Shown one piece after another: positions 25,239-33,622 of a DNA stretch of 64,000 bases (the first letter of the stretch is position 1; the number at the start of each line of letters is the position of its first letter). Location: positions 1,488,001-1,552,000 of the forward strand of contig CAWHTG010000004.1 in NCBI GenBank assembly GCA_963832245.1, in the 5' to 3' direction. Both the position numbers and the translations under genes were made by a program. The notes below the pieces were generated by a model, which saw only the letters and a program-made list of their open reading frames with translations, was not told where the DNA came from and searched no databases. This DNA is from JABDBE01 sp963832245 (lineage in GTDB: Bacteria; Acidobacteriota; Terriglobia; Terriglobales; Acidobacteriaceae).

Positions 25239-28200
25239 ATGTCGAGGCCAATGGAGAAGTTGGTTTGGATCAGTTTCGCAGTAGTCGCGCTGATGGCTCA
25301 GGCGATAGCCCAAGGCGGCGCCACTGGTGCCATCAGCGGTGTCGTACAGGATCCCAGCGGGGCATTCATCGCCAACGCCGACGTCCGCATCAGTAATCAA
25401 GCCACGAAAGTTCTCGAGCGCACGGTCAAAACCGGGGCCGACGGTGCCTTTACCGCGCCGTTGCTTCCCGTTGGGACTTACACCGTGAGCGTCCAGAGTG
25501 CCGGCTTTGCCCGCAGCGACTTTTCCGACATCGCGGTTCGTGTCACCGAAACCACGCGCATGATTGCCAAGCTAACCCCCCAGGCGGTTCAGGAGCACGT
25601 CGAAGTTCAAGCGCAAGTGCAGACCGTCGACACAACCGATGCCACCACTGGCCAGGCACTCGAGAACAGCACCATCCGCTCCCTCCCGCTCGCCACCCAG
25701 AATTTTCAACAACTACTCACCTTATCTACCGGAGCTCAAGCCGAGTTGAACGCAGCCGCCCAGTTAGGACGCGGCGAGGTTCGCATTCAAGTGAATGGCC
25801 AGCGCGAGGACAACAACAATTACTCGATCGAGGGCATCAGCGTCACCGACTACAACGTAGCCGAACTGACCAACACTCCGCTGCCCAACCCGGATGTGGT
25901 GCAGGAGTTCAAAGTTCAAACCTCGCTTTACGACGCCAGCCAGGGCCGCAACGGCGGCGGCAACATCAACGCCGTACTGAAGAGCGGCACTAATCAATTT
26001 CACGGTGATGTTTACGAGTTTTTCCGCAATACTGTCCTCGATGCCAACGAGTACTTCCTCAATCAAACGGGAGCGCCTCGTCCCGTGATTCAGCAGAACA
26101 TTTTCGGAGGGAGCCTGGGTGGTCCGGTCAGTCCGGGTGGCAAGCTGGGATTTTTCTTCGTCAACTACCAGGGCACGCGCCAGCGCAGCGGCGACTCTCC
26201 GGGGACCCTGATCAGCACCTTCATCCCCTATGTGCCCGCGGCTGATCGAGGAACCACCGCGCAGGCGGAAGGCAATCTGGCCGCCGATTTCGGCCTGGCT
26301 AAAGTAGATCCCGTCGCCGTGTCCCTGCTGGCCTTCCGCAGCAACCAGTTCGGTGCTCCAGCGAATGGTTACCTGTTCCCACTTCCGAACATACCCGCCG
26401 GCACTGCGCCCGGTTCTCTGGTTCAATTCACGGTCAGCAGCCCGGGCAAATTTGTTGATGATCAATTCACCACCAACTGGGATCGCGATTTCCGCAACTC
26501 GCGCGACCGTGTTTCAGCTCGCTTCTTCTTCTCCAATTCGGAGAAAGACATTCCCTTCGGAGCAGGCGGCCTGCAGGCGTCGCTCGGCGGCGCAGCCAGC
26601 GGTACCGATCTCAACTTCCCTTATCAGCTGCCGGTACATGACCGCGTTTTCACCCTGGGTGAAACTCACGTTTTCTCCACCACGCTGGTCAATGATTTCC
26701 GCTTTGGCTATGTCCGCATCAACAATAGCGCGCTAAACATCAACCCGGTTACGGTGAGTGACGCAGGCATCGACCGGCCTACGGATAATCTGACTACCAG
26801 TATCTATAAATTCACTTTCGTGACTTCCGGATTTCAGTTCGGACCCACGCCCCAAGCCAACCAGTACCAAACCCAGAACAACTTCAACTTTGTCGATAAC
26901 CTGAGCTGGGTGCGGGGCGCGCACACCTTCACTTTCGGCGGCCAGTTCGTGCGCGTCAACCTCAATAAACAATTTCCCCAAGTGTTCAACGGACAGCTTT
27001 TCTTCACCAATACGACCGGGTTTACGGACTTCGGAAATTTCGTGGGAGGCACTCCGGAGTTTAGCTTCGGAGGCGGAGGCGTCTACAACCACCAATACCG
27101 CCAGAACAACTCCGCCGTCTTTGCCCAGGATGACTGGAAGGCCACGACAAATCTCACGCTGAATCTGGGCCTGCGAACCGAGTTCCTGGGCGCTTGGACG
27201 GACGGCGATTGCCACATTGGCAACATCCAATCGAGCCTCACTGAAACCGGGACGTACCCCTTCATCTACCCAAGTTGCGTGAACAAACTCGGAGTTCCGG
27301 GTCTGACGGGACATGCCGCTGGATCGACGTTCAATAACAGCGTCTCCACGGGCTTAGGTCCACGCGTCGGTTTTGCCTGGGACGTCATGGGTCACCACAA
27401 CACCACGCTGCGCGGCGGCTACGGCATCTATTACGTTCGCGAGGATGTGGGCGCCGTCGACCAACTCAGCTTCCAATCGCCATTCATCCCCATTGTCTTT
27501 TTCGGTCAAACCCCCGGCTTCAACATGTCCGACTTTTTTACCGGAACGCCCGCCACGAATCCCAATGCGGTGCCACCAGCAGGGACGCTCTCGGCCGCGT
27601 GGCTGCCTTGCCTGGCTCAACTGACCAGCTTTCCCAACACGAATGGCGCGGCCACCTATGGCGGCTGCACCGGGCCCGGCGTGAATACCACGCAGAACTT
27701 GTTTGTCCTCGAGGTCCCGCGACACTTTGTTGTGCCCAATACTCAGCAGTGGAACCTCACGCTGCAGCGAGAACTCGGCAAACGATGGGTGCTTGAAGTG
27801 GGATACGTAGGCACCCGCGGAATCCATCTGCGCGAAACTCGCGACGCCATCCAATCCGTTGACGCCAGCCTGGCTCACCCCTTCACCGTCACTGACACCA
27901 CTGGCCACAGCTATCAAATCACGACCAATACGTTCGCCAATGCCATCGCGCGCACGCCCACGCCCGGACTCAACGGCTACAGCGGCTATCAGATCTTCGC
28001 CAATGACGCTTATTCGATTTACCACGCGCTGCAGGCAACCGCTTCGCGTCGTTGGGGGCGAAACTATTTGCAGGCTGCTTACACGTTCTCCAAGAACATC
28101 GACGCAACCTCTACCGGCAATACCGCCTTCAACACCGCCTACAACGATCAGAGCAACATCAACGCCTCGCGCGGTATTTCCGATTTCAATCGCCCGCAGC

Positions 28201-28814
28201 GTCTGGCGGTCAGCTACGTCTACGAGCTACCCTTCTTCGCGCATGCGACGGGAGCGAAACAAGCGCTTCTTGGCAACTGGGCGCTCAGCGGCGTAACCAT
28301 CTTCCAGTCAGGGCTACCGTTTTCGATTTTCGATTCCAGCGCTGGCACCGCATTCCTCGGTCAGGGCAGCACGCCGCTTCTCGGAGCCAGCCTGGCTCCC
28401 GGCGCCAGCATTGGCAACGGCCTAACCAGCGGTGATATCCACCAGCGCGTCATCAACGGTTATCTCAATCCCTCCGCCTTCACGCGAGCCCCGCTGTTGT
28501 ACCCAACCCAGTGCGCCAGCGATCCGAATTTCTGCACCACCGGATTCGGTGACCTCGGCCGGAACCTCTACAAGGGCCCGTTCCAGCAGAACTGGGACGC
28601 TTCCATCATCAAATATTTCCAGATTGGCGAGCGTCAGCAAGTCCGCTTCACTGCCGACTTCTTCAACGTCTGGAACCACACCAACTTCGCCGACCCCACG
28701 GTCACGGACATCGAAGCATATTTGGCCAGCCCGACGAACAGCCCCTTCGGCAAAATCGTTGGCACCAATGGGACACCGCGGCTGGTCCAATTTTCTTTGC
28801 GTTGGGCTTTCTAG
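25239..28814 (+). CDS. Oar-like TonB-dependent receptor with carboxypeptidase regulatory-like domain
   Basis: 1191 residues from ATG 25239, chosen for TGGAGAG upstream and because a signal peptide follows at once (VWISFAVVALMAQAIAQ). Residues about 30-115 are a carboxypeptidase regulatory-like/Ig domain (TGAISGVVQDPSGAFIANAD). A plug domain follows (IRIQVNGQREDNNNYSIEGI), then a large beta-barrel with the usual end RLVQFSLRWAF. There is no obvious TonB box. Such receptors are massively expanded in Acidobacteriota and are thought to import carbohydrates or other large ligands. It is a single gene. Confidence 0.9.
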   Translation: MSRPMEKLVWISFAVVALMAQAIAQGGATGAISGVVQDPSGAFIANADVRISNQATKVLERTVKTGADGAFTAPLLPVGTYTVSVQSAGFARSDFSDIAVRVTETTRMIAKLTPQAVQEHVEVQAQVQTVDTTDATTGQALENSTIRSLPLATQNFQQLLTLSTGAQAELNAAAQLGRGEVRIQVNGQREDNNNYSIEGISVTDYNVAELTNTPLPNPDVVQEFKVQTSLYDASQGRNGGGNINAVLKSGTNQFHGDVYEFFRNTVLDANEYFLNQTGAPRPVIQQNIFGGSLGGPVSPGGKLGFFFVNYQGTRQRSGDSPGTLISTFIPYVPAADRGTTAQAEGNLAADFGLAKVDPVAVSLLAFRSNQFGAPANGYLFPLPNIPAGTAPGSLVQFTVSSPGKFVDDQFTTNWDRDFRNSRDRVSARFFFSNSEKDIPFGAGGLQASLGGAASGTDLNFPYQLPVHDRVFTLGETHVFSTTLVNDFRFGYVRINNSALNINPVTVSDAGIDRPTDNLTTSIYKFTFVTSGFQFGPTPQANQYQTQNNFNFVDNLSWVRGAHTFTFGGQFVRVNLNKQFPQVFNGQLFFTNTTGFTDFGNFVGGTPEFSFGGGGVYNHQYRQNNSAVFAQDDWKATTNLTLNLGLRTEFLGAWTDGDCHIGNIQSSLTETGTYPFIYPSCVNKLGVPGLTGHAAGSTFNNSVSTGLGPRVGFAWDVMGHHNTTLRGGYGIYYVREDVGAVDQLSFQSPFIPIVFFGQTPGFNMSDFFTGTPATNPNAVPPAGTLSAAWLPCLAQLTSFPNTNGAATYGGCTGPGVNTTQNLFVLEVPRHFVVPNTQQWNLTLQRELGKRWVLEVGYVGTRGIHLRETRDAIQSVDASLAHPFTVTDTTGHSYQITTNTFANAIARTPTPGLNGYSGYQIFANDAYSIYHALQATASRRWGRNYLQAAYTFSKNIDATSTGNTAFNTAYNDQSNINASRGISDFNRPQRLAVSYVYELPFFAHATGAKQALLGNWALSGVTIFQSGLPFSIFDSSAGTAFLGQGSTPLLGASLAPGASIGNGLTSGDIHQRVINGYLNPSAFTRAPLLYPTQCASDPNFCTTGFGDLGRNLYKGPFQQNWDASIIKYFQIGERQQVRFTADFFNVWNHTNFADPTVTDIEAYLASPTNSPFGKIVGTNGTPRLVQFSLRWAF

Positions 28815-28818
28815 TACG

Positions 28819-28859
28819 CAGAGCTCAAGGCTCTGAGGGATGTGTCCTTCCATATCCCT
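28819..28859 (+). terminator. Two consecutive hairpins after the TonB receptor gene
   Basis: CAGAGC/GCTCTG (28819-28824, 28830-28835) is followed at once by AGGGATGTG/CATATCCCT (28836-28844, 28851-28859, one mismatch). Only a short T run (GATTTTC) follows, so intrinsic termination is plausible but not certain. Confidence 0.4.
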
Positions 28860-28919
28860 GAGGATTTTCGAGACTAGGGCTTGCGTTCTAAGACGTGACC
28901 GACCGAGGGCGCAGGCGGT

Positions 28920-28948
28920 TTGAAAGCGTCTTCAAAGCCCTGTATAAA
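28920..28948 (+). promoter_or_regulatory. Candidate sigma70 promoter
   Basis: TTGAAA (28920-28925), a 17-nt spacer and TATAAA (28943-28948). It lies inside the longest open frame of the following gene, which argues that translation starts downstream, at GTG 28967. Confidence 0.45.
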
Positions 28949-28966
28949 TGCGGGGAAGCACTTCTC

Positions 28967-29350
28967 GTGCCTGACAACCGACCCAACTCTCGCCGCTGGA
29001 CCGTAATTGCCTCCGCCCTGCTCTGCTGCGGGCTCGGTCTGGTTGTGATTTACACCAAGCGTAGCGCCTTCTTCAGCCCGCTGGCGGTGGTGGTGGTAGC
29101 TGCGATCGGGCTGGCAGCGGTGCTTCTGCAACTGCGCTACTACAATCGGGAGCACAGCAATCCCGTACACGCGCCGATCTGGCTAAACGTCGTTGGAGTG
29201 CTGTTCGCAGTAGCTGCGCTGTTTTCCGATTTCCTAGGTCTTAGTGGGCAAGTCGCCGAAGTAATGGCACTGGGAGCCGTGGGCAGTTTCGCAGTCAGCA
29301 GCGCGATGATCCTGCACGCTTTTCGCAAACAACGGGCGACCTCCAAGTAA
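28967..29350 (+). CDS. Small four-helix membrane protein
   Basis: 127 residues from GTG 28967, chosen because GGGGAAG lies 8 nt upstream and a promoter lies before it; a GTG at 28895 would add 24 residues. Four hydrophobic segments: WTVIASALLCCGLGLVVIYT, PLAVVVVAAIGLAAVLLQL, IWLNVVGVLFAVAALFSDFL and VMALGAVGSFAVSSAMILHA. Family not recognised. It is convergent with the PilZ-TonB gene. Confidence 0.6.
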   Translation: MPDNRPNSRRWTVIASALLCCGLGLVVIYTKRSAFFSPLAVVVVAAIGLAAVLLQLRYYNREHSNPVHAPIWLNVVGVLFAVAALFSDFLGLSGQVAEVMALGAVGSFAVSSAMILHAFRKQRATSK

Positions 29351-29367
29351 ACAGTTGAAGATCGCCG

Positions 29368-30264
29368 TTAATTTCCTCGGAAGTCCACTGCCAGCGTGGT
29401 CTTTACCTGCACGGCCTGACCATTTACCACGTAAGGTTGGAAGCGCCACCATTTCACCGCCTCCACAGCTGCCGGCGCAAGTTCGTCGGGACCGCTGATG
29501 GGACGTACATCGACCACAGCTCCATCCGGCCCGACGATTACGTCGAGCGCTACGACTCCTTGCCGGTTCGCCTGTCTTGCGGCCTCGGGATAAATCGGCT
29601 CGATCTTGTGGGTTACCAGTTTTTCCATGACCTCTGCCGGAACCGTGGCAGCCGGTGCTTGCAAGGTCGGCTCAGTTCCGGGGATTTGTGATTCCAGTTC
29701 GTTCCATGCCCGGTACCAATGCCACCAGCCCAATCCGCCCAGGACAAGCATTCCGGCAAGCGCCATGCACAGGGAGTAACGAACCGTTCTGCTATGTGGG
29801 TGCGGAGCATGACGGTTCCGATCTGGAAGCGCAATTGACGGCGTGGTTGCGGTCCGCACGGGCGCAGCGGACTGATGGCTGGTCACGGGCATCAATGCAG
29901 TTGGGTTTGTGACGGAGTTCTTTTTTGTCCAGTGTTCGATCAGCGTCCGTTGTTCCGATGTCAGGCCGACGAACTCCAGACCACAATGGAGCAGCGCCTG
30001 ATACCGCACAACCGCCTTCAGGCGGAAAGGCCCGCCGGCATCGGGCAAGCGAAACTCAATGCCGACGGAATCGCCGGGATGAAGCTCGCCGGCCAATACC
30101 ACGCCGAGACCACCCTCGCTCATGCTGACCGAGCGTCCTGGAATCGAGTAGGGAATCCCAGACCGCAATACGGTGACGTCGGTAGGAATGGACAAAGGAA
30201 AGCGAGGAACGCGACGAGTATTTGTAATGGCTCGCAACGGCGCCCGCGTTGCTGCGGCACTCAT
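29368..30264 (-). CDS. PilZ-TM-TonB fusion protein
   Basis: 298 residues. Residues about 17-113 are a PilZ domain: RRVPR (17-21, the RxxxR motif), SVSMSEGGLGV (D/NxSxxG position, but Ser at the first site), and CGLEFVGLTSEQR. A linker and one membrane helix (about 164-183, SLCMALAGMLVLGGLGWWHW) follow. The C-terminus (about 214-298) is a TonB C-terminal domain: HKIEPIYPEAARQANRQGVV, KWWRFQPYVVNGQAVQV. A cytoplasmic c-di-GMP sensor is thus joined to a periplasmic TonB-type domain. No ExbB/ExbD are nearby. Ribosome site GAGGATACGCG. Confidence 0.8.
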   Translation of the reverse strand: MSAAATRAPLRAITNTRRVPRFPLSIPTDVTVLRSGIPYSIPGRSVSMSEGGLGVVLAGELHPGDSVGIEFRLPDAGGPFRLKAVVRYQALLHCGLEFVGLTSEQRTLIEHWTKKNSVTNPTALMPVTSHQSAAPVRTATTPSIALPDRNRHAPHPHSRTVRYSLCMALAGMLVLGGLGWWHWYRAWNELESQIPGTEPTLQAPAATVPAEVMEKLVTHKIEPIYPEAARQANRQGVVALDVIVGPDGAVVDVRPISGPDELAPAAVEAVKWWRFQPYVVNGQAVQVKTTLAVDFRGN

Positions 30265-30526
30265 CGCGTATCCTCGACGTACATGAAGGCACCAACCCGG
30301 CCTCGCCCTCGGCTGAAGGCGTAGTCACCAATTTAATGAAGCTGTTCGGCCAGAGTTATTGGGTGGAGTATAGCATCGCTTCGGCGGCAAATTTCCTCAG
30401 CTTGAACTCTTGTGTACCTTCGTGGTCAGTCCCGATCCGGGAGGCAGAAACCCGCAGCGTTGATCAGCAAATAATTTTCCGCCGCCTAACGAAGTTGGCG
30501 AATGAGGGCCCTTTGTTTGCCTGGGC

Positions 30527-30787
30527 TTACGGCCAGCGCTTGGCCGTGTCCTCCCAGCCTGCTGCTCGCGCCGGTTGCGGACTTGCGTTTACTGCTGCCT
30601 GCGGAATGCGGATCGGTTGTTGCACACCTGCGGGACTGGCCAATGTCGGTTTGTTGCTGCTGGCCTCGGCCATCGAGTCCTTGTCGTCGGACAACAACGG
30701 AGCCGCTACCCGCAGGGCCTCGACTTCCTTTTCCAGGCGCGCCAGTTCGAGTTCCTTCTGCCTCAGAACCTCGTAAACATTCTTCAT
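30527..30787 (-). CDS. Small coiled-coil protein
   Basis: 86 residues from ATG 30787, chosen for the strong GAGGGG ribosome site; the open frame extends upstream into the HxlR gene. The N-terminal 32 residues form a charged coiled coil (VLRQKELELARLEKEVEALR), and the tail is Pro/Ala-rich and probably disordered. I recall the same N-terminal pattern in small acidobacterial proteins of unknown function. It follows HxlR on the same strand. Confidence 0.6.
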   Translation of the reverse strand: MKNVYEVLRQKELELARLEKEVEALRVAAPLLSDDKDSMAEASSNKPTLASPAGVQQPIRIPQAAVNASPQPARAAGWEDTAKRWP

Positions 30788-30857
30788 ACCAAAGTCCCCT
30801 CTTGAAGTGTTTTTCAGTGAAGCAATTGCCCGAACTCTAACAGGAATGCGGTTTTTG

Positions 30858-31268
30858 TCAAGAAAGAACAAGCGGAAAACCGGGCTGGCTTGCGGAAAGC
30901 GCCCCCGGAATTCGATCCTTGCTCTCAACTCGGGCAGGCGCATCCTCTTGCTGCCATTTTCGTGCCAGGTGGTCCAACTCGCTCAACACTTTTTGAATGT
31001 CCTTCATTCGCTTGGTTATGCCGTATGTAACCGAGGGTGGAATAGTCGGCTCATATTCGCGATAAATGAATCCCTTCCGTTCGAGAAGCCGCAGCCGCTC
31101 CGTCAAGACGCGGGACGAAATGCCGTCGATCTGCCGGCGGAGAGCCCCGAACCGAGTGGCCCCGTTTGTAGATAACACCCACAGTATGTGCATCGTCCAG
31201 GGACGGGTGAGTACTTCGAGTAATTCCCCCATTGGACAGGGCGTAGGCGACTGGGCATAGCGGCGCAC
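30858..31268 (-). CDS. HxlR-family transcriptional regulator
   Basis: 136 residues from GTG 31268 (GAGG 8 nt upstream). The winged-helix HxlR pattern is complete: PCPMGELLEVLTRPWTMHIL, TNGATRFGALRRQIDGISSR, VLTERLRLLERKGFIYREYE, then SVTYGITKRMKDIQKVLSEL. A cysteine (Cys11) sits in the N-terminal CPMGELLEVL segment, the place used for redox or aldehyde sensing in YodB/HxlR relatives. It is divergent from a DoxX gene, with inverted repeats between them, a usual regulator-target layout. Confidence 0.9.
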   Translation of the reverse strand: MRRYAQSPTPCPMGELLEVLTRPWTMHILWVLSTNGATRFGALRRQIDGISSRVLTERLRLLERKGFIYREYEPTIPPSVTYGITKRMKDIQKVLSELDHLARKWQQEDAPARVESKDRIPGALSASQPGFPLVLS

Positions 31269-31283
31269 GTGGTTACCTCACTT

Positions 31284-31335
31284 AGTTACTATAAAGTGCC
31301 TACTTTACAAAAGCAACTGGTAATTTAAAGTAACT
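31284..31335. promoter_or_regulatory. HxlR/DoxX divergent operator candidates
   Basis: TAAAGT (31292-31297) and ACTTTA (31302-31307) form a 6-bp inverted repeat with a GCCT spacer. AGTTACT (31284-31290) and AGTAACT (31329-31335) form an outer 7-bp inverted repeat around it. The site is AT-rich, lies 16-67 bp upstream of the HxlR start and within 66-117 bp of the DoxX start, and suits binding of a dimeric winged-helix protein. Confidence 0.45.
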
Positions 31336-31400
31336 GCTGTAAGGGACGCAGCATCTAGTTCGCGTAGCGTTCAATTTTAGGAAATCTCGAGGAGGTAGTT

Positions 31401-31880
31401 ATGGCCAGCAACTCAATTTCGACGTCATTGCAAAGCTCGCACGCCACCCGGAGGCTGGGTTGGAGTGAAGAGACATTTGTAGGTTCCTTTATCGTTCTAG
31501 CGGGACGGGTCTTGTTCTCCGTAATCTTCATTATGTCGGGATTCATGCATTTTTCTCAGCAGGAGATCGGTTACGCCGCGCATGCCGGTGTGCCCATGGC
31601 TGGGCTGCTGGTCCCAGCGTCTGGAGTTTTCGCCCTCGTCGGGGGTCTTAGCATTCTGTTTGGATACCGAGCGAAAGTTGGCGCGTGGCTGCTGGTGCTC
31701 TTCCTGGTTCCGGTCACTCTGATGATGCACAATTTCTGGGCAGTCAAAGATCCCATGGTGGCTCAGATGCAGATGGCGATGTTTATGAAGAATGTGACTA
31801 TGCTGGGAGGAGCGCTGCTGATTTCACAATTTGGAGCGGGTCCGCTGAGTCTGGATGCCCGACGAAATTCTCTCCGCTAA
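31401..31880 (+). CDS. DoxX-family membrane protein
   Basis: 159 residues. Four hydrophobic helices follow a hydrophilic N-terminus: FIVLAGRVLFSVIFIMSGFM, MAGLLVPASGVFALVGGLSI, VGAWLLVLFLVPVTLMMHNF and a last one at VTMLGGALLISQFG. GRVLFSVIFIMSGFMHF is the DoxX start motif. Family members are linked to redox and thiol stress. Very strong ribosome site (GAGGAGGTAGTT). It is divergent from HxlR. Confidence 0.88.
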   Translation: MASNSISTSLQSSHATRRLGWSEETFVGSFIVLAGRVLFSVIFIMSGFMHFSQQEIGYAAHAGVPMAGLLVPASGVFALVGGLSILFGYRAKVGAWLLVLFLVPVTLMMHNFWAVKDPMVAQMQMAMFMKNVTMLGGALLISQFGAGPLSLDARRNSLR

Positions 31881-31890
31881 TTCATAAATG

Positions 31891-31977
31891 CACTTAGCAT
31901 TTGGCAGTTAGCACTTGGCCATGATGCAGTTGGTTTGAGCAGGCAATGGCTAAGTGCTAAATGCCAAGTGCTAAGTG
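31891..31977. repeat. 31-bp near-perfect inverted repeat
   Basis: Arm 31891-31921 and arm 31947-31977 are reverse complements at 28 of 31 positions, with a 25-nt loop. Each arm itself repeats CACTTAGCAT/GTTAGCACTT-like units (GCTAAGTGCTAAATGCCAAG in the right arm). It begins 10 bp after the DoxX stop. It can form a long hairpin RNA and may end the DoxX transcript, but there is no T tail. Confidence 0.7.
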
Positions 31978-32316
31978 CCGACGTTTTATCCTGAGTGTCC
32001 ATTTGCGAACATGTTTGCACGCCTGCACATACTTCGTCCTCACCCAAGCGCTGTTGATCCGCGCTTTCAACCTTCTTGTCACATTCTTGTAAATTACCTC
32101 ACCTTTCCTGAGTCGTAACGTCAAACCAAGCAATCAGTTCCAACGTTGGACGGGTGACTGTTTTGTCCCGGGAACGAACACTATGCACGCACCGCGAGGG
32201 AATTGGTTTCGATGGAACGAGCGCGCGCACCTTTGCGTATCTAGCCGCAGGCGTTCTGTGCACGGGCGAAAGAAATCGGCATGAACACAGGTGAAGCAGG
32301 TTCGGAGGTGGGGGTC
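31978..32316. other. Intergenic stretch without a supported gene
   Basis: About 340 bp between the long inverted repeat and the winged-helix gene. A long open frame on the minus strand (32134-32829) is an antisense shadow of the plus-strand gene. The segment presumably holds the promoter of the winged-helix gene. No clear -35/-10 pair was found. Confidence 0.3.
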
Positions 32317-32835
32317 ATGCAGTATGGAGTAAGTGGCAGCAACGGGACGGGCAATGGAACCCTTCTGCGCAACGGGGATCCTCATGTCCAGGAAGTGGTC
32401 AAAGCAGCGCATGAAGAACTCCGCCAGTTGATGCGTCAGCGGGCGGAGATTATGAAACGCATCGGCACCTTGAAACAGACAATCTCGGGGCTCGCCAACT
32501 TGTTCGGCGATGAAATCCTGGGAGAAGACTTGCTGGAGTTGATCGACCGCAAAACCGGAGGTCGCCAGCCGGGTTTTACCAAAGCCTGTCGCCTGGTTTT
32601 GATGGAAGCAGGTCGGCCTCTGGCGGTGCGCGAGGTCTGTGAGCAGATTCAGCGGCGTCTGCCGGCGGTTTTGCTTCGGCACAAAGATCCGCTGGCTTCG
32701 GTGACCACGGTTCTCAACCGGTTGGTGCAATATGGCGAGGCGCTGAGCGTGGTCCGCGAGAACGGCCGTCGGGCTTGGCAGTGGGTTTCCGATCCAACGT
32801 TGGTGGAGCAACGCGATCACGTGTCTCAACTGTAG
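32317..32835 (+). CDS. Winged-helix domain protein
   Basis: 172 residues from ATG 32317, chosen for GGAGGTGGGGG upstream; ATG 32281 in the same frame has a weak site. A coiled-coil segment (VKAAHEELRQLMRQRAEIMK) leads into a helix-turn-helix/winged region of about 80 residues (FTKACRLVLMEAGRPLAVRE, VTTVLNRLVQYGEALSVVRE, NGRRAWQWV). I recall this arrangement in many acidobacterial proteins of unknown function. Likely a DNA-binding regulator. No obvious partner gene. Confidence 0.7.
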   Translation: MQYGVSGSNGTGNGTLLRNGDPHVQEVVKAAHEELRQLMRQRAEIMKRIGTLKQTISGLANLFGDEILGEDLLELIDRKTGGRQPGFTKACRLVLMEAGRPLAVREVCEQIQRRLPAVLLRHKDPLASVTTVLNRLVQYGEALSVVRENGRRAWQWVSDPTLVEQRDHVSQL

Positions 32836-32911
32836 AGGCCCGGCTGTGCATCTCAGACGTTGCCAGCAGCATCGCTACAGTTGTGTTTTTACCCGTCGGG
32901 CGTACCCGCGC

Positions 32912-33622
32912 CTAGGCTGGCAGCAGCATTCCTTTTTCCAAGTGTCGAGTGACGTTCGCATACGAGGCCGCGTGCGGATCGTGCGTCACCATCACGATGG
33001 TCTTGTGAAAGTCCTCATTGAGACGCTTCAGAATTTCCAGCACCTCGGTCGCAGAGTGACTGTCCAGATCGCCTGTAGGCTCGTCGGCCAGCAAAAGAGT
33101 AGGATCGCTGACGATCGCTCGTGCGATCGCGACTCTTTGTTCCTGCCCGCCTGACAGTTGCTTGGGCAGATGGTTCACCCTTTCCTCTAAACCAACCAGT
33201 TTCAGTGCAGTCATGACGTGATCGCGGCGCTGCTGAGCATTCAGCTTGGTGAGCAGAAGGGGCAGTTCTACATTCTCGAACGCGGTCAGCACGGGAATCA
33301 GGTTGAAAGTCTGGAAGACGTATCCGATATGCACGTTGCGCCAGTGGGCGGATTGAGAATCGCTGAAGCGAAATACGTTTTCGCCCAACACCAGCAAATC
33401 CCCCGATGTCGGCCGGTCGATGGCCGCAATCATATTCAGCAAGGTAGTCTTGCCTGAACCAGACGGGCCCATGAGCGCCAGGAACTCACCGCCGCCGATT
33501 TCGATGGAAACATCGTCGAGGGCTTTCACCTCGAACGCGTCGCGCTTGAAGATCTTGCTGACATTGCGCGCCTGAACCACTTTGGTTTGCACTGCGGTAT
33601 GGGGAATGGTAGCTGCGCTCAT
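32912..33622 (-). CDS. ABC transporter ATP-binding protein (MacB/LolD type)
   Basis: 236 residues. Walker A is GPSGSGKTT, the signature LSGGQEQRVAIARA (with Glu in place of the usual Gln-Gln pair), Walker B LLLADEPTGDLD, and H-loop MVTHD. The type is that of ATPases paired with FtsX-like permeases and HlyD-like adaptors. Its start overlaps the stop of the upstream adaptor gene (ATGA, 33619-33622). No permease gene follows before 32835, so the system is incomplete in this window. Confidence 0.88.
   Translation of the reverse strand: MSAATIPHTAVQTKVVQARNVSKIFKRDAFEVKALDDVSIEIGGGEFLALMGPSGSGKTTLLNMIAAIDRPTSGDLLVLGENVFRFSDSQSAHWRNVHIGYVFQTFNLIPVLTAFENVELPLLLTKLNAQQRRDHVMTALKLVGLEERVNHLPKQLSGGQEQRVAIARAIVSDPTLLLADEPTGDLDSHSATEVLEILKRLNEDFHKTIVMVTHDPHAASYANVTRHLEKGMLLPA

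Noticed and set aside
28895..28966. Longer N-terminus for the four-helix membrane protein (GTG 28895)
   Set aside because: No ribosome site there, while a promoter-like pair and GGGGAAG fit a start at GTG 28967.
32134..32829. Long minus-strand open frame (231 codons)
   Set aside because: It is antisense to the winged-helix gene at 32317-32835, which has recognisable domains and a strong ribosome site; the minus frame has no family features.
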